A stretch of DNA of 64,000 nt from Pegea sp. RAD2-039 (GCA_034620365.1 JAQGEQ010000192.1:2475001-2539000); one strand, 5' to 3'. Numbered from the stretch's first letter, positions 42,601-57,549 are shown. Numbers and translations: made by a program. Notes: a model not told the origin generated them from the sequence alone.

Positions 42601-43451
42601 ACATATAATTTCTTTTCTGTACTCTACATATTGTTGGTAAGTTATTATTCTCTACAAGACAATTTCTGATAAATTGTTTTTAAAACTGAAAGTACTTGAA
42701 AAGATGAAAAGATTGTTTGAAAATTTTAATGAAAAGCTTAAAATGTAAAAATTACAAAAAAATCAGTTTATTATGAAAACTCATGTTGAAAATCAGCAAT
42801 TTTGATTAAAATAGTTCAATTGTTTGAGATGTTTAAACATTGCGATAAATATATTGTAACTTCTCATTGAAACTTATCTTAATTTAGAAATTTGACAACG
42901 GCAGCTCTTTTGAGTAAATATGAAATTTGTAAAATGAAAACATTTATAAAACTGTTCTAAGAAATACTGACAGCTTTTTGTAGTGTTCAGCTTTTGTAGA
43001 AATAAGTATACAACATCCAACAACATTAACTTTAAAGCCACTCACTGTTCTAAGCCACCTCAGTAACTTAATGGGAGATTTGAATTTAAATATGAACAAA
43101 AAATTCATAAATTACCTTTAAAACTGCCTAAAATCAAAATTTTGTCTGATTCGAAAAAATATATTTTTGTTGACATAATTAGCTAACAACTTTACAAAAA
43201 TAAGAAAAAGGGTAGAAACTACACCCAAAGAAAGTTAATGGTAAAACTTCTTTCTAAAATATTTAAATAGTAGATTTTAAGGAAGCCATTAGCTTAATAA
43301 TAGGCTATTTGAAGAGCTAACTAAAAACCAGATCAATATCTATTGGTTGTTCTGTTTACAAGATGTCTAAAATAGTTTGAACTTTATACCTTTAACTTGG
43401 TGTATTGTTAAGTGTTTAAACATTCGCAACAAAAAGTTCAAAAATTAAATT
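39699..43451. other. AT-rich intergenic region
   Basis: No firm gene. At 41676-41861 (+) a frame reads KSPQDHSTIIISEKICNE and AIRSDTDFVDFGKSYG and ends near a CAG|GTTTAA donor-like site. It lacks an ATG and a clear acceptor and is not called. A small cluster with higher GC at about 41420-41520 (GTCTGTCGTCGTTTTC, TAGTCGTTGCGTACCG) could be a promoter or a short repeat. Confidence 0.4.
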
Positions 43452-43616
43452 ATGACAGAATGTATTAAAGTTGAAGCAAATTGGAATAAGGAAGCAAAAC
43501 AAAACAAGATAAAGCGAAAAGAAAATGAATTGAAACTACAAAATAAACTGTTAATAGAAGAGCACGACACAAATGATGTGCTTAAAGGAATGAAATCAAG
43601 ACAAGTTAAGAATTAA
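43452..43616 (+). CDS. Hypothetical 54-aa charged helical protein
   Basis: An ATG-to-TAA frame preceded by an in-frame stop. The product is very polar: MTECIKVEANWNKEAKQNK, then KRKENELKLQNKLLIEEHD, ending MKSRQVKN. A single long helix is likely. It may be a genuine small protein or a chance open frame in A-rich DNA, which favours Lys/Glu/Asn codons. No relative was recognised. Confidence 0.25.
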   Translation: MTECIKVEANWNKEAKQNKIKRKENELKLQNKLLIEEHDTNDVLKGMKSRQVKN

Positions 43617-44120
43617 TTTATAAAATTTCAATTCGATTTTTTATGATTTTTAAAATTAGAAAGAATAGAAATCACCTAATAGATAGAATACTTTGAATAT
43701 TCTAAATATAAAGTTCATTTTAATTAATATTTTTACAAAAAGCCTTAGTTCGAATATGGAGTACTCTAAAGAAATTGTTGATAAACATTTTTATTAAAAA
43801 GTAATTTCATGAGAAGTAAACAAAAAATCAAGTAAACCGATTGAAACGTCAAGATCACAAATTGGGAGATGATATCGGGAATATCCAAGGACATAGAGAT
43901 TCGATTTTATGCAAATTGAGTTTTTGGATCTTCAGCTAAAAAAGATTTTTCTTAATTGTAAAAAATGTATCAATAAGTATGAAAAAGGTTAACTTTTAAA
44001 GCTATGAGCAAACAAACAACACATGATATAAGATATCTGTGGTTTTAAATACCCAAAATAACAAGTTAGATTATTGCTTTGAAAAATTGGAAAGTAATCA
44101 GCTATCTATTTCAACTGTCA

Positions 44121-47100
44121 CTAGTAAGTACCTGTTGAATTTTTATTGATATTTTCACTTTCTTTTGGCTTGTCTATTTGCTGTGAAAAATTTGATTCTT
44201 CAAGCTCTGATTCGTTTATGTTTCTAAAAAAGAGAAAAATTTGAAAAAAATATGCTTTCAAAGTAATGAAACAAAACCTTGATTCTTAATTTTATATTTT
44301 AAATTTAACCACCACAAGCATTTAATCAATTCAAATCATTTTTTCAATAAAATATCAAATAAATTGTTTCGTCTGTCGAAGAAACGTTTAAAAAATATAT
44401 TTAAAAATATTTAAGATTAAGCAATCTGTGGAACCTGTTAGATGTGGATGTAGTGCGATCAGCATGTTTGCGAAGATGTCTTTCTAGATTTGTATGCTGA
44501 CCAAATGCTCTTCCACAGAGGTGACAGGAAAAAGGGCGCTCCTAGAAAATTTATTTTAGGTTAAAAAACTTCATCAGCAAGAAAATAATGAGAAAAACAA
44601 ATCATTTTATTCTACTAAAATTTTGCCGCATTACTATAAAGTATAATAATTTTAAATGAAGAATAATCAGAAAGTTTTCACTCACTTTATTATGAATGTT
44701 TCGGACATGTCGTTGAAGATTTGAAGAAATTGAAAAGCTTCTGTCACAGAATTTGCATCGATAAGGTTGTTCACCGGTGTGAGTACGAACATGACGAGTT
44801 AAGTTAGCACTTCGAGGAAACACTTTCCCACAAAAATCACAAGTATATCGCTCTCTATAATGATGACGAGCTCCAAGGACATTGCTGTTCATATACGAAG
44901 TCGGTGGAACAGTAGGAGGTACAGAAAACTTTGATCTTGCATCGTTCTGCGCATGCGCCAAATAATAAGGTCTTGTGAACGAAGAAGTGGCATTATGTGT
45001 GGTGAAAGGAGGAAGAAGCAAGGTTGAAGGTTGCTTTAACAAAAAAGAGTCTTTTATCGACATTTTAGTGTCTTCTGCTCCGTTTAATGATGGTGATGAA
45101 CTAATCGTGTTTGGAGAATGACTTTCACTGTTGCTAAAATCATTACTCTCTTCTTGAAGTGATTCCTTTGCAAAATTTTGAACATCAGTTGCATAGCTGT
45201 CATTTAAGTTCGTAACATTTTCAGCAAGAGATTCAAAGAAGCTATTCGGTTTCGAATTCAACTTTGCTACTAGTGCTTGTTTGCAATTCAGTGATTCAGC
45301 AAGTAAATTGAAAGCGTTTGAATGAGTGCTTGCTGGTACGGTAGTCATAGGAAACTGTCGTCGATATTGCGAAAGAAGATTTGCATAGTACAAAGTCTCG
45401 CTTGCTGCAGAAAACATCCTTGGTAATTGATACATACTTGCAGCTGATTGTTTTGTCAGGTTTGTTTTGCTACTTGATGTTGAGGTCGAATCATCAGAAT
45501 CTAATTTTCTATCACAAGTTGTCGCTGATAAGTCTAAAGGGACGTTTGACCAACCCGCTGCCGGATTAAAGCTACTTGAAGTCGGCGATTTGTCGCAATT
45601 ATTGCCGTTGTTAAATGGAAATAATTTTGCAGCAGCTGCCATTGCAATGGTAGAGTAAGAATTGAAAATTCCGTTCGGTGCAAATAAAGAGAGAGGGTTG
45701 AAGGCAGGGCTGGGTGAAAAGGGGTATTGTTGTAAGGGATTGATAAATCTGTTTGCTGCTGTTGCATGTGTGTTGAGAGATGTCCAGGGCCAATTAGATT
45801 GAGGAGTTTTGTTGTAAAAATTTGACAGAAACTGCTTCTTATAGTCGATACTTGCATCTTGGTTAGAAGTAGAAGACATCTTTTCATCTACATCAATTTG
45901 GAAGTTAGAAGGAGATTTTTTAGCTGCTAAGTTATCAGAAGATAGTTGAAACTCATCATCACTTCTATTCAGATCAGCTTGTATAGCACGATCTGATCTT
46001 CCTGGGATTCGATTTACTGAGATCCCTGCTGTGCGGAATCGTTGAGGATTGGTAACGAGTGAATAGGGAAATGTAAGTTTAGATGAAGAGGGGAAACCTT
46101 CAACTACACTCATGTTGGTATTAGTTGCTGATGGATTGTTGCATTGAATCTGTGCGTGTGCCATAAATGGTTTGTGTGATGTGTTAATGTTTGAAGATTG
46201 ATTTTTGCCATGAATAGAGCTAGATGAAGTTAACCCGAATATAGAGTTGGCAATCGAGTAGGGTATTCCAAAATTGTTTACAGCTAGGATATTTTCAATC
46301 CCGTTTTGGGCTGAGTTTATGATGGCAGAAACTGGTGTTTTTCCTGGCTGGCCTGTCGGTAGAAATGGTGTCACCGGCGCATGTTGTTTCCATAAATCTA
46401 GAAAATTAACAATCAAAAATTTTTTAAGAAATAATATTAAAAATTTATTTGTATTAAAAGATGTTTAAAATTTTAATCAAATACACAAAGAATTTTTGTT
46501 ATTAAAATATAAAGATACATTTATAATAGAAATGTACATTTTAATAAACATTTAACGAAAATTATGATTTAGAAGTTAGATAATTTTTAAACTGACTATT
46601 TGGTAGACAACTGTAGATCATTCTGTTTCCAGCTTTGTATTCACAAAATCTTTTATGTTTTGTTAATGAGCTTGAATTAGAGAAGATTTGATTGCAATCA
46701 CTACATTTTGTTTGTGTTCTACAATCAGCATGCATACGTTTATGCCGACATAGATTACTGAACTGTAAAATACAACAATAAAATACTAATTATCAAAATA
46801 AAAGTTGAATGGACAAAAATCTATTGAAAATCAAACATAAAATTTTAGCTGCTTAGTTGTACTTTAATATACATTAATAAGCAAAACTGAAGTTTAAAAA
46901 TAACAAAAATGTAAATACAACTTAGCAAAGTACTTATAAGTCAGACTGGTTGAAAGCAAACATTTTTAAAATTAAAATTGAAAAATTAAAAAAAAGTCCA
47001 TGATTATCTGATTTCATTCTTGATAAAACTTTATTAAAATAAAGTAAAGTTAAAATAAAAGTGAAGAAGTTTTGTATATGACAAATTATCTAATAACTTT

Positions 47101-50100
47101 TTGGTTAAAGAAATTAATTTATCTTTATTGTCCTTACTAATCATTTTCATTGTCTGTAATTTACTTCTTATAATTTCATAATGAGTTTTACGAAGGTGTA
47201 TTTCTAAAAGACCTAATATTAATTTGTCATTCAAAGTTATTAAAAGATTTAAATGTATGAAGCACACTCTTTTATTTATCTACGAGACAAAATCGAAAAG
47301 TTTTAAAGGCTTCTGTTTGGATTGTTTTTAAGGTGAACAAGAAAAAGAAACAAAGGACTTATTTTGTTCACAATGTCATAATCTTTTTAGGAGTGGTCAG
47401 ACTGACCTTTTGGAAGCATTATTATAACCAAGAATGAATACAATTAACCAAAATGTGATCTATTAGGTCACGATAATTCGATGTCACACAACTATCATAT
47501 ACCTGAGTGTACGACTTTCGGCAAACTTCACAAGTAAATGGTTTGACACTACTGTGTATATGCTGATGCTGTTTCAATCCACTTGATGTGGCGAAAGTCT
47601 TTCCACATTCAGGACATGGATGTGCTCTAGCTCCTACATGTTGTTGACGAATGTGTCTTTGAAGATTAGAGGAATCAGAAAATCTTTCGCTACAATGTTC
47701 ACAATTGAAACTGAAAAAATTATTTTGCGAGAATAAATTTATTGATCACGTGATGATGATTTAGTAGAAAGACGGAGGAAAAGTTTAATTGATGTAATGA
47801 CTCATATAATTTAACAGGTTTTGTCTTTTGGTAGTTAAAATTTTCATTTTTTAATTACAAATTTGGTTTTTTGATTGCGCAAAAAATCTCTGCTGACTCA
47901 TGAAAAATATAAAATTTGCTCACTAAACTAACTCCATATAAGGCTTACAATTTTATTCAAAACTTTCTTATATATTAATTATGACGTTTAGAAACTGAAA
48001 TATTTTTTGCAAAATTTGCGTTTTGTTTTATTGCAAATTCGGAAATTTAGGATTTCTTTTTCTAACTTATTAATTATGCTTTTTTTCAAACACTAACCCT
48101 TAAAATAATTAGATGACAATTTATTTTGTTATAAATGGCCGTTTGTGTATAAAGTAAGACTTAAAAAGAATTTTAATAAAATCACAATAAGTGGTTTTTC
48201 TCATGACTTTCATTTTTATTTAAAATGGCTGCTCTTAAAGATATTTAAGTTGTTTTGTTTACATTAAAACGAAACAGAACAATCTAGAGCTTAAATTAGA
48301 ATTAAGATTATTTTAATTTGACTATTTTTTTTCCGTTTCGAAGTTGGTAAACAAGCTAAATCTCAAGAAGCACTTCAAAACAAATACAATACATTTTCAA
48401 TACATAATTTAACAAAGCAATTGAAGTACTTCTAAAATTAAATTCTGAAAGTATAAAACTGAAGAGATAAATATCAAATAAAATTCTGATATTTTTTGTC
48501 ATAAATTGCTTGTTATAAATTTAAGAAATTAAAACTAAGAAAAAAACTTTTGGATAAATGCTACTTAACTTAACAGTAAAGTAATCGATTTAATTCATTT
48601 TTAACGCATACTAATAAAAGAATAACATTTCTATTAAGTTTTTTGTAGTATATTTTCTAAAAAATTACCGACACTATATTTTAGTAATCACTCAAATAAA
48701 TAAATACAGGTTTTGCTAAAAATTAATCCATATTGGTGATTTTTGAATAAAAACGTAATACTTACATTTTATCTGAAAGCCAGTGCTTGCTAGAGTTTGG
48801 AAGATTTAGATGAAAGTTCGATTTAGAATAAGAATCAGCTTCATCTGAAAAGTAACAATTAATCTTTAAAATCCTTTTTAAACTTAAGATATAATTTAAC
48901 ATTAGCTATTCTAAATAATGTTATTCTGTACAATGATTTTCAAACAAGAAACCTCATTAAATAGGGAAATTCTGGCTATTCGTGTTTTCAACGAGCAAAA
49001 AATAAAACTATCTTTTCGACATTAGTAGAAATAATTCAACACTTTAAATTGAAAAACTTTAACACCAATAATTACACCATCATGTTTGAATGATGCCTTC
49101 AATGATAGTGAAAAAATATTATATATCAGATTTATATATCGTTCATGAAATAAATACTTTTAATAACTTTCTAATTTTTCTTTTAATTGTGTACAGCAAT
49201 AAGAAAATTAAAAGTTAGTTAAAAATTTAAAACTAAAGTTAAAATAAAAAACTAGTCAATAATTATTTGAAAATCTAGAAAGATGCGATTTGTAATTACA
49301 AGTGACAATGTAATTAATAAAATGCTGAAGAAATGCATTTTTTTTGTTATAAATATACACATATATAATTGGTTGATTTCTTTGAAGTATTTTTTCGTAA
49401 AAAATTGCTGAATTGTATTTGGATTGTTATTTTATGCTTTTAACTTCAATTGACAAATTCAAAAGTTTGAAAAACCTCAAACTCACTAAGCATCACTTTT
49501 AGTTTTTGTTTGAATTTGTGAGTTTTGGCATTAACGTATTTAGTTAAATGTTGAATTTCTTACAATAAATATTACGGAAGAAAAACCAAATGTTGCTATA
49601 AAAGCTCTATTTAATTAGAATTTTAACTTAGCTTTTACCAATTGTTTTAGTTAATTCTAATCTAGTTTTATTATTTGATTGGTTTAGAATCAACAACAGA
49701 ATTTAGATTTACAAGAAAAGTATGATTTTATCAGTGGCACAAAATAAATATTTAACATTGGATTGAAGACTGATTGGCTAATACTTAACAGTAAGAAAAT
49801 AAATTAGCATTTGTTATATACATTCTGTTATTATAAATTTTCTTCAAACTTTAATAGTTCATTTTCATTCATTTAAAAGTTATCAGAATAGCTGATATCA
49901 TAAAAATTAAACTTTAAAAATTTTAAATGCGAAATTTTTCATTAGTTATTTTTCGGTTTTTAATTTTTGCGGTAAATAAATTGTCATTTTTCAAGCTAAC
50001 TTAAACTTTAGATAATCAATTTAGATTTAAAAAGAACCAGTGGTTAGAAACAGTGGTACGAAAAAAACTTCTTATGTTAATCATGCAAAAAATTCAGTAA

Positions 50101-51075
50101 AATAAATTGTATTCTTAAATTGATATGAAGTTTAATTGATAATATATAAGAAGAAAATCTTAAAACTCAATTTTATTATATTTTTTGTTGCTTAGTGACT
50201 TATTTTTCTAATCTGAAATAGTTTAAAATAAAATAAAATTTCATCAACAAAATACTTTTTCATTTAAGAAGGTTGATGAACTTTTAGTTTAAAACAAATG
50301 ATTTTTGGTTTAACATCTCTTAATAAAATTAAACCATTTTGTCAATTTGACAAAAATAGACCTTGAGTTGCAAACGACAGGGTGATAGTCGTTGAAACTC
50401 TTTTCAAATAATAAGTCATTCAAAAAAGTTTCGTACCATCATCTGAAGACTTTTCATCATTTCTACGTACTGAAGCTTGTAGAGGCCAAGTCATTTCCGA
50501 TTGTTTCTTTTCAGTTTTCATACGAACGTCATTTCCTAGAGAAATCTTGACTTCGTTGCAATGCTGCTCTTCTGTGTCTTTTACTTTTTTAACTCCATTT
50601 TCTTTGTGTTGAATACCGATCACTACAAAATTGTTTAGTTTAATTTGAAATGATTTAATATATCGGAGGTGTTTTATCAGAAAAATCTTTAAGGGTCTCG
50701 CTTAAGTGTTTCGCTTTTTTTCTGGTTTCATCAAACAGTTATACAATAAAAATTCACAATTACTTGAATCGCTGTTTTCATCTTGTTTATTTTCGATTTC
50801 TGGAGTCAAGCACTGAAAGATGTCAATAAAGATTCAAGTTTAAATAATATGTTTTTATGAATAATAAATTTATGAAAACTATTATCATATTTAGCTAAAT
50901 AAAAACAGTAATTTGTACAATCGTCTAGTCACCGTAAATTTAAGCAATTTGTTTCCTACTAAGATTCTAAATCAAATAAACAAGTTCTACTAACCTTTAG
51001 GATATGCGGCGGGTATGGTAGAAACTTTGAATTACTCAAAAGTTGAATACTTTCTTTAGTTGTTGCTTGCTTCAT
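44121..51075 (-). CDS. MECOM: MECOM/PRDM16 (EVI1, Hamlet)-type zinc-finger transcription factor without PR domain, 896 aa, nine exons
   Basis: Exons: 51075-50995, 50812-50764, 50622-50437, 48844-48766, 47710-47503, 46762-46597, 46397-44686, 44541-44435 and 44223-44121. All phases agree. Four C2H2 fingers lie at about 133-238 ([54 protein letters not shown]). A long Ser/Asn/Pro-rich region carries the CtBP-binding motif PLDLS at about 543-547 (45526-45540). Three C-terminal fingers follow: [38 protein letters not shown] and [19 protein letters not shown]. These match the EVI1 second finger cluster almost residue for residue. The family represses or activates developmental genes and recruits CtBP. 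Vertebrate EVI1 has ten fingers and the long isoform a PR/SET domain; here the first three fingers and the PR domain are absent. The start codon at 51075 follows an AT-rich leader without an acceptor. Confidence 0.93.
45526..45540 (-). other. CtBP-binding motif PLDLS
   Basis: Codes for Pro-Leu-Asp-Leu-Ser inside the MECOM-like gene, the canonical short peptide that docks the CtBP corepressor. MECOM and PRDM16 carry the same motif between their two finger clusters. Confidence 0.9.
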
Positions 51076-53633
51076 TTTGTATTAATAAGAAATAAAAATT
51101 AATTCTAACAAGTTAAGTTAAACATTTGTTAAACTGGAAAATAAAATTCAATTAAAGCAATGATCACTCATAAACAAATTCTTTCGTTCCACTAATAATC
51201 AAATCACTTATTTGAATATATCAAGAAAATTATCTCTTTACAAATTATAACAATTTTATGACAATAATAATTCCAAAGTAAATCATTAGCTTAGATACAG
51301 TTTAAACCTTTAAATTTTAGTTTCAACGCTATCTATAATGAAAAACCCAAGTAATTATCTTCTAATTACTTCCTAAACACTATTTGCTCACAATAATTTT
51401 TCTTTGAAGTGAATCACAGTGTATACAAGCACCTGTATCTTCTATCTAAGTAAAGTACAAATGATAAGTGACAAATTTGTCACCGACACCTCAGCCGTAA
51501 CACACCGCCTTTCTGATTCTCACTTCCCGGTTCACATCGTTAGATATGGAGGCTTTTTTTCTACAAGCCTCTCTCATTTGGCAGCCAGACTTTATCACCC
51601 ACGTGTTGTTTCAACTCAATGCTAATGAACGGTTTGCTAAATCGGTTTATCACCTCAAAATAAAATCCGAGAAAAAGTTTTGTAATTGATGGTCTAAACA
51701 ATTTCAGTTTACAAAGCAAACGAACATCCAGAAAGTTCTTGCTCCACAAGTCAAAGCTTCAAAAAGCTGGTAGCAATTGGTTAAACTACCGAAAAAACCG
51801 CAATAATATATACTGACAAAAAAGTAAAGGAATTTATTGCAACTGAAGTCTTTAGTTGATTGATTATGATAAATGTTTTAGTGGTTTGATCAGATTAAAT
51901 AGTCCTAGCAATTCAGTCTTTCAAGACAACATCATAAAGAAATTTCTACTGCTGCTTGATTACACAACCTTATTTCAATTTACTTTCAGCATTATACCCT
52001 GCACATTAATCACAGTTACATCATTTACAGCTTTTCAGTCATATAAGAAACTATTTTTCTAGTCACTAAAGTTTAAACTTCACACTTTTAACCTAAATCA
52101 CAATTATTATTTACATAAATTTCAAAGCTGTTATTATGATATGATGATTCAGTGGCTCATTTACTTGATATCTGAATAATATTTGATGCACACAAGAACC
52201 AAAGTTTATCGATAGGGCGTAGAATTGCTTAGACTTTTTTTAAACATAGAGACAATGAAACAAGAAGTTTTATGTTTATTTATTGGGCTATGAGCATGAC
52301 TAAACACAGGCTGTCTAAGAGAACAAAACCCATATAACCACCAATAGTAGCAAGGTTTATTCTTTTTAGGAAAAATAGAGAGTTTGTGAAGTAATGAAAC
52401 AAAAAATAAAAGATTCTCATCAAATATGAACGAGATTTCATCAAATTCAATAAGTTTTTTCTGAATAGAATATTTATTTCCCTTTATCTGTCATCTATAG
52501 TTGTTTGCTTGCAGAGGTTAGCAGCTGTACAATTTATCGGAAAATATTCTAAATATCAAAACTATTATTTGGCTTTACATTAAAACATATCTTAATTTAA
52601 ATCGAAATAAAGAATCTATAGGATCAAAACTCACAACGCTCTACTTAAAAAAGTTAATATATAATGAAAATTTTTATTTATTACCAAAGCTGGTGTTGTT
52701 GAAATTAAAAAGCAATTACGAAGTCTCAATATTACATTTTCAAAACAACACTTACATGTAATGAATTAGTAATAAACAGAAAAAGCTCAAATCTTTCTAC
52801 TATATTCTTTTAATCTATTTTTATCAAATAATTCTGCTTTCAATAACGTTTTGATACTCATAAGTATTCTTTTAATAAGTTTTCTTATACATGTAAATAA
52901 TATTTTATCGTTTTATATTTTATTTACACAACTATTAAGTCCAAATATTTCATTGTAATAAAATGTAAAATGAACTAGTTTAATGACCACTTATTAATGA
53001 GCCAATTAATTGGGAAAAACCTTCAATAATAAGAACCTTTTTGCTGTAAACTAATTAAGTAGAAGCAAAAAAGGTAAAATGTAATCGATTACAATATCTA
53101 TCTCTAATAGGCATAATTGAAAAGCTTTACTTTTCATGCAGACAAAAATATATAAAATGAAAGAACAATCGGGAAAAATATGAAAGAAAGATCAATTCTT
53201 TTATTATATAAAGATCCATAGAAGCACCTTTACTCACTCAATCAAGTAAAGTATAAAAGCAAAAGTCAGAACGACAAGCTGAAAATAGATAACCAACGCA
53301 AAAAATGAGCGATTGAAGCCCAATTTTAACATGACAATGTCGACTTTATTTATCTTTCCGACCCAAACCACTTCTTCTTTCTTCTCTATTAGTAGAACGA
53401 ACATCTAAGAACCGATATAGTTTTCCGCAAACTAGTGTTAACACAAACGAAATTTTGCGAATTTACAATTTCGCTTCTTTTTATATCAGCTTTATTAAAA
53501 TTACAATAACTCGTCAAAGCTAATTTTTTTTTTGCTTTTTTGTTTATAACTTTTTAATTTTCAGACAATGTTCATTCTGATCACATCACACGTTGTGCAG
53601 CCATCCATGACGAAACTGCATGAGAATGAGTGA

Positions 53634-53641
53634 TGACGTCA
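53634..53641. promoter_or_regulatory. Palindromic CRE (TGACGTCA)
   Basis: A perfect full-site cyclic-AMP response element within the GC-richer island GATGACGTCACACGTAACG. CREB/ATF binding is known for this 8-mer. Whether it acts on the MECOM-like gene 2.5 kb away is not shown. Confidence 0.4.
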
Positions 53642-56600
53642 CACGTAACGGACAATGAAAACATCTCAACGAAAAACTCGATGACAAAAAACGCATCTTC
53701 ATATGCTGAGAAAATGTAGTGATTGAAAAAACAATCCCCACAACAGTCTTCTTCGCCCTGTTCTTCTCTCTCTTGTGTCCTATGAGCAGATTGTTTGTAC
53801 TAAGACATAATTTCCCAGCCCACTTGATCATAGTAATCACTTCAACACCTTTAGTGACAACTGATTTGATGATGATATCTGCACATGAGGATCTGGACCA
53901 GTAACTCTTATCCATAGGGTGGTGTAAGTTGAGATACAATAGTTTTTAGTGATGATTTCATCAAGTACTGAGCTTTTATTATAAATAAAGATGATACTTC
54001 TCAATTATTTCCATTTGAAATTAGAAACCCTTCTAACAACTTCCTAGTTTCCCAACAGTTTTTTTTATCGAATCGAATATCATCGATTCCAAGAAAAACT
54101 GTTATCTCATCAACGTAAGAAATTTGAAGTTACGATTTCAAATGCCTGAAAAATAATCCCGAAAAGAAAATAAATGTCGAAGAACCTACTTGATGTGGAA
54201 ATAAAACTGAAATTTAAACAAATTGAAATTTATCTTTTCGTCAAATTTTAATACTTTGTAAAAGTAAAGCTTTTGAAAAGTGACTGAAAAAAAACTAAAT
54301 CAAAAAACAACATATTCGATAATTTGCCGTCAATTTAAACAACAATACCTTCAAGTTCGTACAACATGAGAAGCTATAAGAAGAAACAACAAGTATGTGG
54401 TTGTTAAGATGAAATCGTCGCAAAAAATCGTATATTGACGATCGGGGAGATGGAGAATCAGTGTATGAGTATTACGAACAAAAAGAAAAGTATTTTGAGT
54501 GAGTCTACAAGCCAATTAAAAAGGTTAAACAAGCTCTCATCTAACTCTTCTATTCATCAGATTACATCTTTTTTAACTTTAGTCATTGAGGCTGACATTT
54601 TAGTGTATCAAAAAAGACGATAGTGAAAAAGAAGCTGTGAATGTTGGAGGATAACAGATCTTCACCACTGTTCTTCAGAAGTTATAAAAATGAGAAAAAA
54701 AGATGCTCAAGTCGGTGATCAACTAAAGCTGGTGTTGTTATAAGACCAGGTGTTATTCTAATACCTGATACCAGCTTCAGTAACGTGCGAATTGGAGTTT
54801 TTGCTTTGAAATGATGCGCTCCAAGTTTCCGGTTCTTTTTATTCTTCTCTTTTAAATATTCTCTAGCGTTTGTCACTATCATCTGAACAAAGTTTTGTGA
54901 TTACAAGACAACTTACAAGAGTAGTACTTGAATCACTACTTATCCTTTCTGAAATACGTCTCCTGGAAAGACATAGATATTGTCCCTTTTATTCTTCACT
55001 TCACTTGTCGATAATTAAATTGAATGTTATATTGCGGGTATCTTTCAAGAACAACCACAGAACACCTTCTTCACTACTCTGATGATGTTTTATTTTTATT
55101 TTGGCTTACATCATTTTTAGGTCCTTTTAGAAGCTAAAAAGCTTTATTATCTGATTTCTGTTTCGTTTAAATGAAACCGTTTAGCAAACTTTATACAACA
55201 GAAGCTTTTCACAGGTGCTTATAATCTTCAATATCTCATTCAACTTTATTTATTCTTCTTGTTTTGTTCATTCATTTTTCAGATAATCTTGCTTTATTTA
55301 GTCGACGACAACAAAAGCCTCAATAATAATTTTTTTATGTTTCCATTTGTTAGTATTCCACATATGAAATTTCTTCTTGTATTAAAAGGTTTGTTATGAT
55401 TTGCCTACAAATATCACAAGAGCTAGTCCGTTTTCATTCTTCTTTGCGCAAACTTTACCTTGTACCTTTTTCACGCGTAGCTAAAATTATTATGCTACTG
55501 ACAAATGGTTAAAAATGAAGAGAGTATTCAATCAATCAAACAAAAAAACAAACAATGGTGACTTAGTGCAGATTAAGAGATGCTTATTTGCATTATTTCT
55601 GAGGGTAAAGTGTAAATAACCAACTGCAAACACCGCACCTTATGTAAACACCTCTAGTAATCTCAAAAAAGTTTTAATGATATACTATCCAAGGTCAGAA
55701 AACCAGGCAAGAAGGTTTGTTCCTTGTTTGAACGCTTGTTATTACAAGAATGTTAGTGACAACAACAATTATATCATCCTGTTTTTCACAGCAGAAATTC
55801 CTTTTGATCATTTAGTATCGATAATGAAAAGCCAAAAATAGTGTTTTGAAATTTGTTGGGTATTTTAGCACAAGTGTCAATCTAAACATTTGTTATCATT
55901 TCAAATAAGTAACAAAGTCTGATACTAGATTACCTTCGTGTGAAAATTGTAGAATAAAATGCAGTAAATTTTCATCTCAAACCAAAAATGATTTGATGTT
56001 GATAAGATAAATTATTTACATCGGAAATCAAATGTTCTGACAAATCGTTTCGGTACAAGATAACTAATTCAATAAACGTTCAAACAGAAAACTTTTTGCT
56101 CCCAGCTTAAAAATTTTTTATAATTTAATTTAAGTGTAGTTAAAAGTCTATTTTTGATGTTTACTTCACGATGTATGAAAATACTTTGTTTGATGTGAAA
56201 AATGCCAACTACTAATTGTAAAAATTTCAAAACTATACAAGCTAATATTAAATCGTAAATAAACCTTTTTACATGGCTTATAAAACATTCAATTCTGACA
56301 ATAATCAACATTTAATTTGATAATTTAATGTCAAAAAATAAACATAAAAACATTTCAAGGAGGAATTTGTTAGCTGAAAATTATGTTTTCCTGCAACAAA
56401 ACTAAACTTGAGTGTTTGTGAAATGTACGGATAATGTCAAATTAAACTTCAGGTTTGCTAATGGTATGTGTTCTTTGAAATTCTTATTTTGCCAAATAAG
56501 AAAAGCAGAGATATAAGGATAAGTTTACAAAGCATATGTAAAAATCTATCATCGGTTTCTGGTATGTATCATCCTCTTATTTGCATAAGATCGTTTAATC

Positions 56601-57549
56601 CAGCAGATTTTATCTGCATTGGATACAGACACTCCTTGTCTTTCTACTAGTTGCATCTTACATGTATACAATTACTTCTTTCTTCTTGTTCTGGAGACCC
56701 ACTCTTTGTTTCAAATAATTCTACAAAATCTGTAAGATGTATGTCATCACTTCTTACTACTTCTTGATTCAAAGGCAAAAAGAGAATATCAATTGAAAGA
56801 TGCAAGAAGAAGACACTGATAGTTGATAATGTTGTTAGGACTAAGGTAAAGGATGTAGGGATTGATTTAGAAGCTGTGAATTTTTGCTTCCAATTATTTA
56901 AGCCTAGCTTATAGTAGATAAGCAGAAAGCTGAGGATACAGTTTGTTTTTTAGGATGAGATATCAGTAAAAAAATGCAGTGAAAATAAGAAAGAAAATTA
57001 CTTTTTCCAGACATCAGACATTTCTGATAAGATTTTAACCTCCTTGTTTAGATTTGACAACAACATTTAACAGTTATCATTAAATTTTGCAGACAAATAA
57101 TTTCTGTTCGTTAATCGATAAGAATAGAAAAAAAATCTTACTATAAAAATATGATAAAATGTAACTGATTACAAAAATAAGTAAAAAAAATAATTAAATT
57201 ATTTATTCTTTGCGAAACTTACAAAGAACTCGTTTGTATTTAATAGAAGAAAAATTAAAAGTTGTTTTTATTTTACAAATCATACTTATTAGTCATTGAG
57301 CAATAATCTCGCAAAAATACTCCAAGAAAACTCTAGAAGCCAAATTTGTCGCTTAGTTTAATTGTTTCTGATAAGAATAAATTCAATCTGTTTAAAACGA
57401 AATAAGTCGGAAATACTGAAAGGTCACGCTGCCAACAAAACGTAAATTGGAAAAAGGGATATGCTTTGATGACAGTTTAATCGCTTTTCAAACCATCAAA
57501 TTCTGTTTTCTTCTATTTCTGATCTAAAATTCCAATTGAGTGCCTTATA

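Noticed and set aside
53586-53939. 117-codon minus-strand frame upstream of the MECOM-like gene, considered as a PR-domain exon
   Set aside because: The sequence lacks PR/SET landmarks (no NVKF-like or GEELL-like motif) and no matching splice phases were found.
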